A stretch of DNA of 64,000 bases from Symbiodinium natans. Its lineage: Eukaryota > Sar > Dinophyceae > Suessiales > Symbiodiniaceae. The DNA lies in NCBI GenBank assembly GCA_905221605.1, contig CAJNDS010000680.1, positions 313,204-377,203 on the forward strand, in the 5' to 3' direction. The notes beneath the pieces were generated by a model. The model made no database searches. It saw only the letters and a program-made list of their open reading frames with translations, and was not told the DNA's origin. The first letter of the stretch is position 1, and every line of letters starts with the position of its first letter. This document shows positions 48,269-60,393 of this stretch, piece after piece. A program made the position numbers and the translations under genes.

Positions 48269-49027
48269 TAGGCGTTCTGGCTTGCAGGTTCGAGTAGTTT
48301 CTCTTCGGAGTCCTCACCTGTTCGCCCGATACCCTAGTGTGGTTTTTGTTCGACACTGGTCCGCAAGTGCGCAGTGCCGAACCCCTAACCCACGACCTCG
48401 CCCTCCTCATCGGAGTCGGAATTTGCTGCGTGCAGTTACTGATCTGGTTTGCCCTGGTACACTGCTGCTGCCAGCTGCTCATCCTAAGGATTGCAGCTTA
48501 CACTGCACTTAAGTCAGAGTAGTGCCTGACACCCTTGCACTGGTTGTTTGGGTTCTTCTCCACTGCTGGCTGATACTGACCTGGTTTCGCCCTGGTATCA
48601 GTCCTTGCAAGGGCCTTTTTTCTGGGAACTGGCCCCTCCCCTTGGCCCCACCTGCTGCTTCTCAACAAGCCAGCTGGGAGCCCTTCCTCTGCTATTGCGC
48701 CTTTTGATCGGGAGCGGCGCCCCGCTGGTTTTTTCTCTCCTTCGGCCAGGCAATTCATGCAAGTGGCCTTCTTTGCATCGCTGCTAGTGGGTATCCTGCT
48801 TGGTTGCAAAGATTGCTGGTCACACACAGCGGAGGATCGAAACAGCGCGCCACCGAAAGGCGCGACGCTTGCGCACATCTGCCCGTACTCGGCTGCGCAA
48901 CTTCCTGGCGGGAGCAGAGTCAAACACAGTGCAAGTACAGCAGGCGGCGGCATTGTTGCAATCGCATCATTCGCGCAGCACCCTGCCAAGACGTGCCCTG
49001 ACGAGACTGAGACTAACCGGAGCAACT
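48269..49027 (+). other. 5' leader of the LINE
   Basis: No supported gene. The sequence is GC-rich with CTGCTG/CCAGCTGCTC-type strings and several CTGGTTTCGCCCTGGTA-like partial repeats (about 48,440 and 48,580). It should hold an internal promoter if the element was active; none is recognisable. Confidence 0.5.
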
Positions 49028-50195
49028 ATGGAGACTTCGGCCAAAGGCTGGAAGTGCCAGAGCTGCCAACGCCAGAATTCGAACAAAGCGGACTTCTTCT
49101 GCCCAGGTTGTGGCAAACCATGGCGTCCAGCACGCCAGACGGCCAGCTGGTACACGTACCAAGCGGAAGACAGCAAGCCCCCCTGGAAAGCGGAAACATG
49201 GAGAGGTCCCTCCCCAAGGAGGAAATCGCCACGAAGACGCGGCTCGAAAGGCGGCCAACCACCCAGTGGCGCAAAGCCACAGGGCAAAGGGAAGCAGGCG
49301 GATGCGCAACAGGAGGGCCCGAGTGTGCCTTCGTTAGCGCTGCTGCCAGCAAAGCCAGCGGCAGTGGTTCCGGTGGCTCCCAAGGCGAGCCCGGCTCTGC
49401 AAACCAGCGGCCCCTCACCAGAGAAAGCACAACTGGACGCACTGCTGAGTTCACTGGCAGGATCGATGGAAAACCTGCCGATGGAGACGAAGCAGCTCTT
49501 GGCGACTCTAAAGAAGGACAAGGCACAGTCAGAGGCCAAGACCCTGCACAAGGCGGTCGCTGCACAAGCGCAAGCCAAAAAGGAGCTGGCCACGATACAG
49601 CATGCGAGAACGGCGTATCTGGAGGCGTGGCACAGCTATGTGGTGTCAGTCACGGAGATGCTGCAGGCAAACGGCCACGCTGGAGGACTTCGACGACAAG
49701 GAGCACCAGTGGTCCACGGCACTCAGACAGGCCGGCGCGGAACTACGACTGCTGTCCATCGAAGAAGAAGAAGTGGACGAGGAGATGACCGTGGATCAAC
49801 TGGCAGACACGGGCCCCACCCCGGAAGAGGAAGAGGAAGCCCGGAAAAAAGCCAGAGAAACGCAGCTGATGGGTGCACAACAGGTGCAAGCAGCACTGCA
49901 GGGCATCAGGAAGCGGACGGCGGAGCAGCTGGAGGCCTCAAAGAGGGAAAGCTCGCGCACGCCCCGTCGAAAAGCCGGCGGTACAGAAGCAGAAAACAAG
50001 GATGGTGGCGGTGGTGCAAAGGCATCAGTGCCTCCCTCGCCTGCAGCGTTGCCCCTGGTCAGGCTCCAGTATGAGCCCGAGCGGTCTACTGGAGCCTTAT
50101 CCATGCCGCCTTTTGGCGATGGACCCCCTGCAGCACACAGTCGCGCAGGAAGCAGACTTTGTCTCGGAGTGGGACGCCCCCTTCTTGGCTGCTAA
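49028..50195 (+). pseudogene. LINE ORF1: RanBP2-type zinc finger plus helical region, one frameshift
   Basis: Starts METSAKGWKCQSCQRQNSNK; the finger is W-x-C-x2-C ... C-x2-C (WKCQSC ... FFCPGCGKPW), the RanBP2/NZF type that binds RNA or ubiquitin. A Pro/Lys/Ala-rich linker follows, then a helical stretch (KAQLDALLSSLAGSMENLPM, KTLHKAVAAQAQAKKELATI). Near 49,672 the frame changes and continues DFDDKEHQWSTALRQAGAEL to GIRKRTAEQLEASKRESS and the stop at 50,195. Joined length is about 389 residues. A nucleic-acid chaperone role is inferred from its position as ORF1. It overlaps ORF2 by 77 nt. Confidence 0.65.
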
Positions 50196-51560
50196 CCTCC
50201 AGTTTGAACTGGCCTTGGTGGAGCACAACCTTGACGGCGCCCATACCTTCTTCGAGGACCCGCGAATCGAGTGTACCGAGGATGCCCTCCAGCCTGACCT
50301 TGGTGGCCAAGTTGAACTCCCTGACCTATTTAGCTCCCCACATGGCTTCGACGGGGCAGCTAAATTCCAGGATGATGGACCTTGGCCAGCAAGCCCGACT
50401 GGACGGCATCTTATCGTTGACTCCTCTGAGTGCAATCGTACTTATGAGCCCAGCGACAGCAGACTTGCTGCACACTATGTGTGCAACATGTCTTGTACAT
50501 ACAATGGCAGCGCAAAGCCCTGCCTTGTAAAGGATATAATCGGCTGTACTCCCTCCAGCCCTGCCGTTGCCAGTTTCCTCAGCGTTCCCCTTGGTCCTTC
50601 TGTGTGTTTCGGAAAGGGGATCCCGCCCCCGCGTGCCCGGCTGTTCCTGCCCATGCGTCGGCTGTTGCATAGGATCGTGCCTGCACTTTGCAATGTGCAG
50701 AAGGGCCTTTCTGGGCCGTTGCCGCACGGCTGCCCAACGCCCGCCGACCCTAATACCCCTACTGACCCTAATTGGCAAAGCTCGGTTCAGTCAGAGCCAG
50801 GACAGAGCAGTCTGGAGACACTATCAAACCCTGCCTCACATGCTGCAACCCCCATGGGATACCCTGCACTCCCTGACACAGCACAGGCGACCCAGGTCGC
50901 GAGCATGCCGGGCGATGATGAGCGCATTCCCCCTTTGAGAGAAGCCCTGAGAGCCGATGTGGGCCCATGCGTGATTCTCATTGCCCAACAGGAACCATCA
51001 GCTGCACTTAGTGGTTTCTGGCTCCCGCCCTCCCTCAGTCATGAAGATGTGGAAGGACTGGCAAGCGCAGGTGCTGCATACGGCAGATATGCCTTTTACG
51101 ACCTTGTTGATCACGTCCGTGTACGTGATTTCCACCCGGGATGGACCCTTGTCGATGCCATGCAGGATGCCATCCAGCATACCCAGGCTGGGTCGATAGG
51201 TAGGATTAGGGTTCTGCACCGCCCCTTCGCTGCCCTCCCTATGCTTCAGATTGTGCTGGAGCCTACAGGCATAGCCCCGGATTGGGTTGTCACACCGATG
51301 GATGCGAGAGCAGCTGTTGGAGTTGTTTGCACCTTCCTCACCCCGCGCCTGGCTACGGGCTTCGCACATGCCTTTGCTGCGGGACAAGCCTGCCCTGCCC
51401 TACCAGAGTCCTTCCATAGGCTCGTGGCTAGAGGACAATGGATTCTGCGACGCACGGATGGCGCATGTGCCAGACCATTTGTGGCCCCTGTTCTAGACGA
51501 CGATGCCACTCTGGTCGTCGACACCCGGTGCTTTGGTGGACACTCATCCTCCCTTAGCTC
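50119..51560 (+). pseudogene. LINE ORF2, segment 1 (unknown N-terminal region)
   Basis: Starts MDPLQHTVAQEADFVSEWDA. About 480 residues with no recognised domain; includes a Pro/Ser-rich linker, two Cys pairs (YVCNMSC) and globular segments (YGRYAFYDLVDHVRVRDFHP, MDARAAVGVVCTFLTPRLAT). The frame is left at the C7 run 51,560-51,566; downstream coding continues one frame over. Presumably part of the ORF2 polyprotein. Confidence 0.6.
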
Positions 51561-51566
51561 CCCCCC

Positions 51567-54500
51567 GGGCACCATCGGCCACAGTTCCTATAGCAGCACC
51601 TCAACCTCCTCTGTTAAGGATTATACCCTTCCACACCCTGTACAGGGAAGATGATCACGCAACCGAGATGCATGTTGTCTTCCATGCAGAAGGCATGAGG
51701 CCATGGAGACATTCCTTTGCACGCACGGCTACATCTCCCGACCTTGCGCGCCATGCTGCAATAAGGATGCAGGGTGCCACAGGCCTAGCCGCGTGGCGCA
51801 TTGCTTTCCTACCGCGCCAGCCGGCCGTCAGGGATGTACACTTGCACGTCATGGTACTGCCGGTTGGGGATCTTGGAGATACTCTGCCTTTCCTCCTCGA
51901 CTCCAGAAGGGTCTTCGGGGGCAAGCTTTGTAATATACAGCTTTTGCGCACCCGGCCAGGCCGGCACAACGACCCACACGGCTTTGCAAATGCCGCCGAA
52001 CAGGCTCTCCTGCATGCTGGTTTGGCTGAAGTTTCCTTCGCATTCCATGTGTCGGCACACCGACCTGCAGCTGTTGTCGTCCCGGCATGGGAAGGCCTGC
52101 CAGCATGTGTACTAGAAGATTCGGTGCACATCATTCTGCAATTCCCGGGACTGAGGCAAGCCATCCTGAGGGATGCCCAAAGTGCATCGCGACCGCACGC
52201 AGGCACAGGTCCTTCCACAACTGCTACAACCACTACCACAACTACCACGACGACTTTCATGCTGCCGGATGAACCTTTTCGTTTCATCCCCCCGTCTCCG
52301 AGGAGAACAATCGCGAGACTTGGCATCCCTACGGGCACTGCGACCGGCACCTTTGTCGAGGTCACGCTGGCAGAGAGCGTCGAGTTGCCGGCCCTGCTCC
52401 ATAGGCTGACACAGAGGGCTGCCCAGCAACAGTGCCTGCCTCCGGGACACTCGATCGCTGTCTCCCCTTGTCAGCCGGAAGCTAGGGCGTCGTATAGGGA
52501 AATCCTTTTCCACCTGGTGCCACCGCAAGTTGATAAGGAGCACTGCTATGTATGGGTTGACTTGCGCCCATCGGCGGAGCTTTCGTATCTCCGCAGCGCC
52601 ACCCTTGCAGAGCCCAACAGCGTTTCAATCAGAAGGCTCAATGTGCGCTCCCTCTATCTCAACGCTCACCGGTGGGATGAGCCACGAGCTCTGAGACATG
52701 GCGACCTGGTTTCGATTGCGATTGCGCCCCAAGCACCTGATATCCGGCCTCCGGACCAGATCGCGCAGAGCAGGCCGGGGATGCAAGCACTCGCCGTCCC
52801 GATGCCTGTCCCAAGCAACCTCAACTTGGACCCCGCAGATGCCGAAGAGCTTGACATCAACTCGGCCTTCATGTGGGACGAGGCGATCAGCGCAAGACTG
52901 CGGGCCTTTGGTTTCTCCAATGCTTGCTGCCTGTTTACGGTCGTCGGGCCTGGCTTTGCCTTTACCGCATCGGTTGGGCGCCTTCGCCCCACTTTAATGC
53001 AGGTGACCGACTGGCTTGAGACGTGGCTAGGTGGCAACTTCCCTTCCTTAAGGGTTTATGATGCAGGCGTGCAGCACAACGGCAGGTGGGTCTTTGTTGC
53101 CACCCCGGGCTTTATGGACCCCCAATACGTGCTAGTCACAGCGGACACCCCTGCACTTGCCGCTTACTTACTCCCTCACGGGACAACCTCGGCGACGGTG
53201 GCCTGCCTCGTCCCTTCTCCGCAACTGCAACGCAGCACACCTGTGCCCGGATCCGCATATCATGCGGACTTCTGGCCCCCATGCGCCTTTGCAGAATCCG
53301 AGTTCCTACTCCTGCGAGAGAACAGGGCCACTGCAATTGAGGATACGGCCACTAGCGCGACGGGCAGATGGCGACGGCATCGCTACGCTGTCTCTAGCGC
53401 CTCGGCAAGCAGCACACACCAGCCTGAGAACCCTACCGCTGCTGTGCCCACAACTACCACTACTACCGAGGCCTGCACAACACGCACTACCACTGTTGCC
53501 GTTGCCCCCCATGGGCGCATTGCCATTACTGTCATGGCAGAGGGCATCATGGTGAGCCGTTACCCAGCCGGCCCCGACATTGCACACATGGCAGAGGCCA
53601 TCATGGAATGCATGATTGAACACATCCACCGTGAAAGAGCACCCCACAACGGTGTGCTCCGATTGGCTCAAACCATGCCACACCACCCCTCTGCCCCATG
53701 GAATGAAGCCTTGATAGTTTGGAGCCCGCTTGACTTCAACGTGCATGTTGTGCTGGACCTCCGGGCGATCGGGGGGGGTGTAAGGCAAATCATGACGGAA
53801 CCCGACCAGGATCCGGAACGCCTAATTGCTGTCTACACTAGACAAGCAGGTGCCTTTCTCTGGGTGAACGGCATTCCAAGACGCCTGTACACGGGGTGCC
53901 TACATGACGCTGATGTGATCACGGCTGCGTGGAATGATGGCCTCACTTTCTCCCTGCCACGCTCCGTGCTCTTCCGCGCTTGGCCCCTGCTCGCCCTGTT
54001 GGCCGTTGACATCCATATCCCGGCAGCATACGACCCGCCAAGGGAATATGTCTTTATGATGCCAAACCTCCGGCGACAGATCTCCGACGCCCTCGAATCG
54101 CGTGCCGTCCGACTTGGCTTTTGGCTTAATCCAAGACGAATGGCCATCATTTACAACCGCGAGAGAGGCGAGATTGCACTGTTTGTTCAAAGCCGGTTGC
54201 CAGCAGCCTTAGACCAAGTGCGAGAGGCCCTCACTCTCATCGACACCTGGACTGATGCCGATGAGGTGACGGATACGCGCGAGATGGCTTTCAACACCTC
54301 GCTGTTCATCGCCAGAGATAACTTCGAGAGGAGGAGTCGCTTTCAACTGATCCCCATTCCGAATTTCCCACAAGCACACCTGCTTTGGCAGGTTGACAAC
54401 CGCAACTTTGCGGAGGCTGCCAGCCTCCCTGCGCCACCGCACCTGCTCGTACAAGCTGACTCCGCCCCTACACATGGCCGGGCCCTACTCTTCCGGCGAA

Positions 54501-55100
54501 GATCCAGCAGCGGTGCAAGCGCGAGCGCGAGCGCCGGCACTAGCATGGCGCAGCTGTCATGGAAGCGCAAGTCCGCCGCCCTGACTCAGACGCCTTGTGA
54601 AGCTTTGAGCCACAATGCACCACCGGCAAGGGTCGCACTATGTCACAGGGAGTTCGCGCAAATGGGGATTGGGCAACACGACACGGACGACCGACGGCAT
54701 GATGCGCTTGCGGTCGGCCCCTTTGCAGGCTGTCGTGCCCCCAGCGCTGTCACAAACCAGCCGGCCATGCGCATGCCACGGCTGTTACCCCCTGACTTTG
54801 CGCTCATCATTGACAGCACTTACACTGCTGTCGCGCGGACGATGGCTGCACCGGAGATGGCGGAAGACACCGCCCGGTACACCATCTTTGATCCAATACA
54901 CCAGATCCGCATACGCCTCCACAGAGCCGACATGCGCCTTGAATGGCTGGTGGCGGACATTCTGCGCTCCACACCAGAGCAGATACGCAGCATACAACTT
55001 TTGGCGGACACAGTCTACGGGTTCCCGGAACCGCAACTTGTGCTTACTTTCGCGGATTCCCCCGCGGAAGCACTTGCTGTCGGGTGTGCACGGCTTATGC
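51567..55100 (+). pseudogene. LINE ORF2, segment 2 (unknown central region)
   Basis: About 1,180 residues in one open frame, continuing segment 1 after a one-base shift. Repeated motifs of the type 'DFHPGWTLVDAM' / 'MRLEWLVADILRSTPEQIRS' and 'YxxFDPIHQxRIRxHxADMR' occur in segments 1 and 2, suggesting internally duplicated domains. Thr-rich linkers (about 52,220-52,255 and 53,455-53,490) separate them. No catalytic motif recognised. Ends near 55,100 where coding moves to the next frame. Confidence 0.6.
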
Positions 55101-58100
55101 CACCCCAAGGGTGAGCTGGTTTGGCTTAGGCGATGCCCTGGCTGAAGTTGACAATGCGCACCCTGGCTGCCGCGGAACCGGAGCTGCTTTCCACAATGCC
55201 CTCCGCACGCAACGGCTCACACTGCGCAGTGCTAGGGGGGACTTGATGGATCCGATCTCGGACCCCCTGCCCTCCCTGCAGTTTGTTTTTGCAGTTTGGC
55301 GGCCGCCAACCCCCCCCATCCCGGATGATGACTCACTGCTTGCGGATACGGACGCGGGAGAGTCGCGGCCTATGGAAATGGGCGATAGCACTGGCTCCAC
55401 CCATGCACCAGAGGCCCCTTTACAGGCGCCCGTACCCCCACCGGGTAGCGATGCGAGCGCCGCCCCTAGCGGCAACCCACCTGCAAGCAAGGCAACCCTT
55501 TGTGTTCCGACGCCGCTGGGCCGGAGATTACTCCGCAACGGCAAGCAGCCTGAACCACATAATGCTGCACCGCAGGCACCTGCTGCGGCAGGTGAGCGCC
55601 CGCCTGCAAAACAGGCCGAAGTTGGGTCCCTGCAAACCCTGCTGGACGACTATGAGCTCCTCACCAGCCCTGGGGCCATTTCCCTGCGCAATGACATTGC
55701 CAAAGTCCCTGGCATGCCTCGCGGCCTCAGGACACTCGGAGCCCTCGCCCCCGGCCACCCTGGCCTCTGCAGAGCTTTCCATATCTTCACCGACGGGCCC
55801 TTTGACCCCGGTCCCAAGCTACACAGGGGCGGTTGGGCCTTCAACGTCTTTGTGCAGCAGGATGACCCAAGACAGCCCCTCGCCTTTCTGGGCTACGCAT
55901 GTGGCTCTATGCGCCCCTGGGTTTCCTCCACACTGGCAATTGACTACAGCTCCTATGATGCAGAAGCTGTTTCAATCCTTGTGGCTGCCGTGTGGGCCCT
56001 CTCCCTGCCAGGCGACCGACAGGTGCACTTTCACGTTGACTCACAATCTGTGCTGGGCGCCGCAAACCAGGCAGCCAACCCTGACTCGAGCAACACTGCT
56101 GCGTGCCTGGCCAGGCAGGCCGTGCAAATTCTCGAGGCCAAGGAGAGAAACATGCACTGGCATTGGGTACCAGGGCATAAAGGGATAGCAGGGAATGAAA
56201 TATCGGACTCCCTATCCAAGGCGGCTGCCCTAGGGGTCTGGCCAGACACCCCGCTGCCACACGCCCTCTGGCAGGCTGTCACGCACCCTCTTTTCGGATG
56301 GCTATGGCGGGCATCCACTGCCAAGACCGACTGCCCACCCCTTGCTTCCCTTGAAAGAGGACGGTATGAGGCGCCTGACCAGGTCCCCCCTGCCCTGCTT
56401 TCCGAAGGCCAAGGTCCGGAGGCCCCGAAGGTCACGACCATTGCACTGCAAGCATGCACGCTCAATGTCCAAAGCCTCCTTGACCAGAAAGACGCACTTT
56501 GGCACCTGCTCGGCAAGGAGCGTTTCGGCATTGTGGGATTGCAAGAAACCAGAATACAGCACGACTATCAATGCAAAGGCCGGGCCTTCTTCGAAGTGCA
56601 CGCCGCAGGGAAGAATGGCAACCATGGCACATCCCTGCTTTTCGCGAAAGACGTCCCTTATTATGGATGGCAAGGGGACAGACCCCTCCACATCTTGCCA
56701 GAACACGTCTCCTGCCTGCATGCTGAGCCTAGCATTCTCGTCTGTGCCGTGCATGCACCAGGCCTGCACCTCTGCTGCGTCTCGGCACATGCACCCCACT
56801 CTGGCAATTCACCCTCAGGCATCCAAGCCTGGTGGCGGAAACTGCAAGGGGTCATCCCCATAGATGCTAAAGGCCGACTCCTTTTGCTTGTTGACGCCAA
56901 CGCCAGGCTGGGATCAGTCACTTCGGCCGGGATTGATGCCCATGCCGGCGAGGAAGAATGCGTAGCGGGGGAGTGTTTGAGGGAGCTTGCTGACGTGTTC
57001 CAACTTTGGATTCCAGCGACCTGCTTCGACCGCAAGGGGCGCCGAGACCCGAGCGCGTCTGAACCCACCTGGGTATCTCCACACGGCACCCTGCACCGTA
57101 TTGACTACATCGGCGTTCCACAGGCCTGGAACACCGGCAATGTCACCCCGTGGGTCCATAGAGACCTTCTCCCTGCCAGGCAGCATGAGGACCATTGGGC
57201 GGCTTGCGTCAGTGCACAGTTTGTGACCCACTGCACCGCAACAAAAAAGGGGCCCGGAGTCCTCCCAAGAGACCCTAGCAGAGCGACCGAACAATGCAGG
57301 CAGGCCGTCCTTGCCGCGTGGGATACCGCTCCTCTGGTCCCCTGGGAAGCCAATGTTCATGAGCACATGGACCTGCTCCAAAACACGATTGCGCAAGCTG
57401 CACAGTCCACTCCCCCCCCACCAATGTGCAAGAAACGGCCCTTCGTTTCAGAGGAGGCAGCGGCGCTCCTCCATGATTGCAAGCGGCTGCGGCGTTCCCT
57501 ACGTGGGTTCGATAGACTTGAGCGTCAGCTGCGCTTACGCACCATCCTCCATGCCTGGTCAAGAGGTCGAGCGAGACCCCCTGTATCCAGGGAGGGTTGG
57601 ACCTTGCGCGACTTGCAAGCTATCAAAGGCGTCTTTGTGCGCTGGCTGCACGCTGACAGAACGGCCGTCAGAACCACCATCCAGGCTGACAAGGCTGCCT
57701 TTGCCGCCTCAAGGCTACGCTCTCTTCAAGAGGCTGGGCAAGCCGGCAATGCTAAGGCGTTCTATAAGGCCCTTGCACCGCTCCGCCCACCCGGCAAGAA
57801 GATCCTCAAGCCCTTTGCGCCGCTTGTTATCACTCGGGGAGAAGGCAACCAAATGCCTGACCCGATTGCCCTCGTCAAGGACAAAAGAGAGCACTTTGCA
57901 GCCCTCGAGGCTGGGGAGGAAACTACTCTGGCCGAGTTGTTCAGCGAAGCACCTGCGCAGTCCACGCTGGATGGCACCTTTGAGCTGCGAGAGCTACCGA
58001 CCCTCACTCAAATTGAACATCTCGTCCGCTCCATCCAGCTCGGCAAAGCACCCGGACCAAGCACGGTGCCAGGGTGGGTGTGGAAGTCCAATACAACCAA

Positions 58101-59308
58101 AGCGGCCAGGGCCTTGCTGCCGCTCTTCCTCAAAGCGCATGTTCGCTTGACCGAACCCATTCAGTCCAAGGCGACCGACCTCATAAGCCTTTTCAAAGGC
58201 AAAGGTAGTGCCAGGGACTGGTGCAACCACCGCGCCATCTGCCTACTGGAGGAGCCAGGCAAGCTCCTGAGGAAAGCCTCGCGTGCGGCCCTTCTCGGCG
58301 CGCTGCAGGCCAAAGAGCTCCATCAAGGCGGAATGCCTGGGTCGCTACTGCCGTCTGGACACCACCTTTTGAGAACCTTCTTCGCCACAGCCAGAGCCCA
58401 AAGATCAGCGCACGCCGCACTCTTCTTTGATGTTACTTCCGCGTACTATCGCGTCGTACGCGAGTGCTTCTTCAAGGCCCCTGACTGCGACGAAGCTTTT
58501 CTCACCGTCCTCCGCCGTCTTGAAGTACCGGCGGAATATCTTCACGAAGTCGTGTGTTGGGCCCGGGGTGCGGCTCTTCTTGAACACATGTCCCCTCACG
58601 GGCAGCGTGTCATCAAGACCTTTATGTCGAACACGCACTTCAAGATGAGAGGAGATGGGGTGTACGTTGGCACACATGCGGGGGTGAGGCCCGGCGACAC
58701 AATCGCCGACGTCCTTTTTGCTTTTGTCCAAGCCGACCTGGTCAAGGCAATTGAACAAGCTGCTGCACGTGAAGGCCTGCTCGAGTGCCCCGTCCGAGAG
58801 GCCGCCTCGCTTCCATTATCCCTCCTCTGCCCCACTTGGGCCGACGACTCGGCAATCCTTCTCGCTGATCGGTCGTCTGAACGGCTCCTGCAACGGGCCA
58901 GGTGCCTTTTCCAAATCGCGCACAGGGAAATGATGCGACGCGCTATGGCCCCGAACTACAAGGCCGGCAAAACGGAGGCGGTTGTTCACCTCAGCGGCAA
59001 GGGCAAGAGGGAGCTCGCCAGGGAGCTTTTCGTCCGACAACAAAGCAGACTCCACTTCACGGTGGGACAACGCACCTTTGCTGTCGGGTGCGTGCCCGGC
59101 TACTCGCATCTCGGAGGGAGGGTTACGGTCAAAGGCAACGCCATTGCTGATCTGCGGCAAAAGCTTGCATCGGCCTTCGCAGCCGCCAAGCCCCTGGCCA
59201 GGACCGTGCTGCGGAACAAGCACCTGCCCATTGCGCAACGGCGCCAGCTGTTGAGTGGACTCTCCCTGTCCCGAATAACTCACACCGCTGCAACCTGGCC
59301 TAGGCTAG
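55100..59308 (+). pseudogene. LINE ORF2, segment 3: RNase H, AP endonuclease, reverse transcriptase
   Basis: RNase H, about 55,780-56,230: FHIFTDGPFD, YDAEAVSILV, HFHVDSQSVL and HKGIAGNEISDSLSK, so D-E-D-D plus the His are all present. AP-type endonuclease, about 56,440-57,210: LNVQSLLDQ, GLQETRIQ, SAHAPH, LLVDANARLG, LHRIDYIGV and the terminal DHWAA. Reverse transcriptase, about 58,000-59,120: LGKAPGPSTVPG, LISLFKGKGSARDW, ICLLEEPGKLL, FFDVTSAYYRVVRE (motif A), PGDTIADVLFAF and PTWADDSAILL (motif C, WADD in place of YADD). Catalytic residues look intact. RNase H lies upstream of the endonuclease, which is unusual for LINEs. Coding leaves the frame at the G5 run 59,308-59,312. Confidence 0.85.
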
Positions 59309-60253
59309 GGGGTAGAGGAGAGTGCCCTCTGGTCTGCGGGCTACTCACGGCTCGTCCGACTTCTGACAAGCGATGATAGGTGGACGGGAGCCCCATGGCT
59401 GCCTGGCCCGCAGGAGCTATGCCGCTACACTGGCATGCCCCTTCCAGACTCGTTCCTCCGTTGCGAACGGCTGCACCACTTCGCCCGCTGCCTAACGCAT
59501 CAGCAGGAGACCCTGCTTGCAATGCTGCAAGCCGAGAGACAGGTGAGTGCAGGCACCTCGTGGCTCGAACAGCTGAGCAAGGACCTTCAGTGGCTCTCTG
59601 CCGGAGCCGTGCTCCCAGCCTCCGCCTCGCATAACTTCCCAGAGGGCCTGCAGGCTTTCATTTTGGAATGCCCTACCAGGTTTCACAGACTGGTGCGCAA
59701 AGCTGCCAGTGCGGAACTACGACAGCCGCCAACGAAGGCATCGGCATCAGGCCCCGACGCCGTGCCCCACACCTGCCCCCTGTGCGGCGATGCCTTTGCG
59801 TCCTTCCAAGCCCTCAGGGCGCACCGGTTCGCTGTGCACCATCTGCGGTCTGACGCGGCAGCCGTCGTTGACGGCACCAGCTGCTGTCCCTGCTGCTTGA
59901 CCGAATTCTGGTCAAGGGACAGAGTTCTGAGGCATGTCCAACACGACCGCCCCGCTTGTCTGGAGGCCCTATGGACACACGGGATGTTCGTGAACCCTCT
60001 GACACAGGTGCATGGAGAGCCGGGCCAAACCGCGCACTACCCTGCTACACGCCTCGCGGGGCTCCTTTTGCCCCTCACCACGCAGTCGCCAGCAGATGCC
60101 GTTGATGCGGCCGTGCAACTGCTTGCAGAGGAACCTGGCCTGTCTCACGAGGATCTCAAGCAAGCCCTGGATGCCTTTTACTTTTCCCCTGCGGTCACTG
60201 ACTGCGTCGCTCTGCTGGCCAATGAGCCTGCCATCGACCTGACGGGGACGTAG
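59309..60253 (+). pseudogene. LINE ORF2, segment 4: C-terminal C2H2 zinc fingers
   Basis: Continues segment 3 after a one-base shift: SRLVRLLTSDDRWTGAPWLP, FLRCERLHHFARCLTHQQET. The fingers are CPLCGDAFASFQALRAHRFA with the next His (VHH), and CCPCCLTEFWSRDRVLRHVQ with HDRPAC. Ends at TAG 60,251-60,253. C-terminal CCHC or C2H2 fingers behind RT are usual in LINE ORF2 and help bind template RNA or target DNA (established knowledge). Confidence 0.75.
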
Positions 60254-60393
60254 CACAGGGCTTTCGCAGAACGACAAACAATTAGCTGCATGTTTTTGCC
60301 CTTTTCACGGCCGTCGCACAGCGCGATTGCCTTCGTTGTTCATAGTACCAGACGTCATCATTGACTTGTCCGCAGTCCCAGCAGCAGCAGCAG
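60254..60393 (+). other. 3' region of the LINE ending in CAG repeats
   Basis: No gene. It ends GCAGTCCCAGCAGCAGCAGC followed by CCCTAAACCC at 60,394. No poly-A tail; a short microsatellite tail in its place is known for several LINE clades. Confidence 0.55.

Larger units (their letters stand above)
48269..60393 (+). mobile_element. LINE-like non-LTR retrotransposon, about 12 kb, near full length
   Basis: Order: a leader of about 760 nt, ORF1 with a RanBP2-type zinc finger, and a very long ORF2 with RNase H, AP-type endonuclease, reverse transcriptase and C-terminal C2H2 fingers, then a 140-nt 3' region ending in (CAG)n. No long terminal repeats. CCCTAAA units abut both ends (to 48,268 and from 60,394), so it appears to sit in a telomere-type repeat. 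Four frame breaks make it probably inactive, unless they are sequencing indels; two fall in or beside C7 and G5 runs. High GC and even codon use contrast with the flanks. Confidence 0.85.

Noticed and set aside
48967-49593. Long minus-strand ORFs throughout the LINE (also 50,326, 51,655, 53,306, 55,095, 57,275 and others)
   Set aside because: GC-rich coding sequence leaves antisense frames open; none carries recognisable motifs and the sense frame does.
48757-49788. 343-residue plus-strand ORF overlapping LINE ORF1
   Set aside because: It is a shadow frame; the overlapping frame has the zinc finger and better composition.
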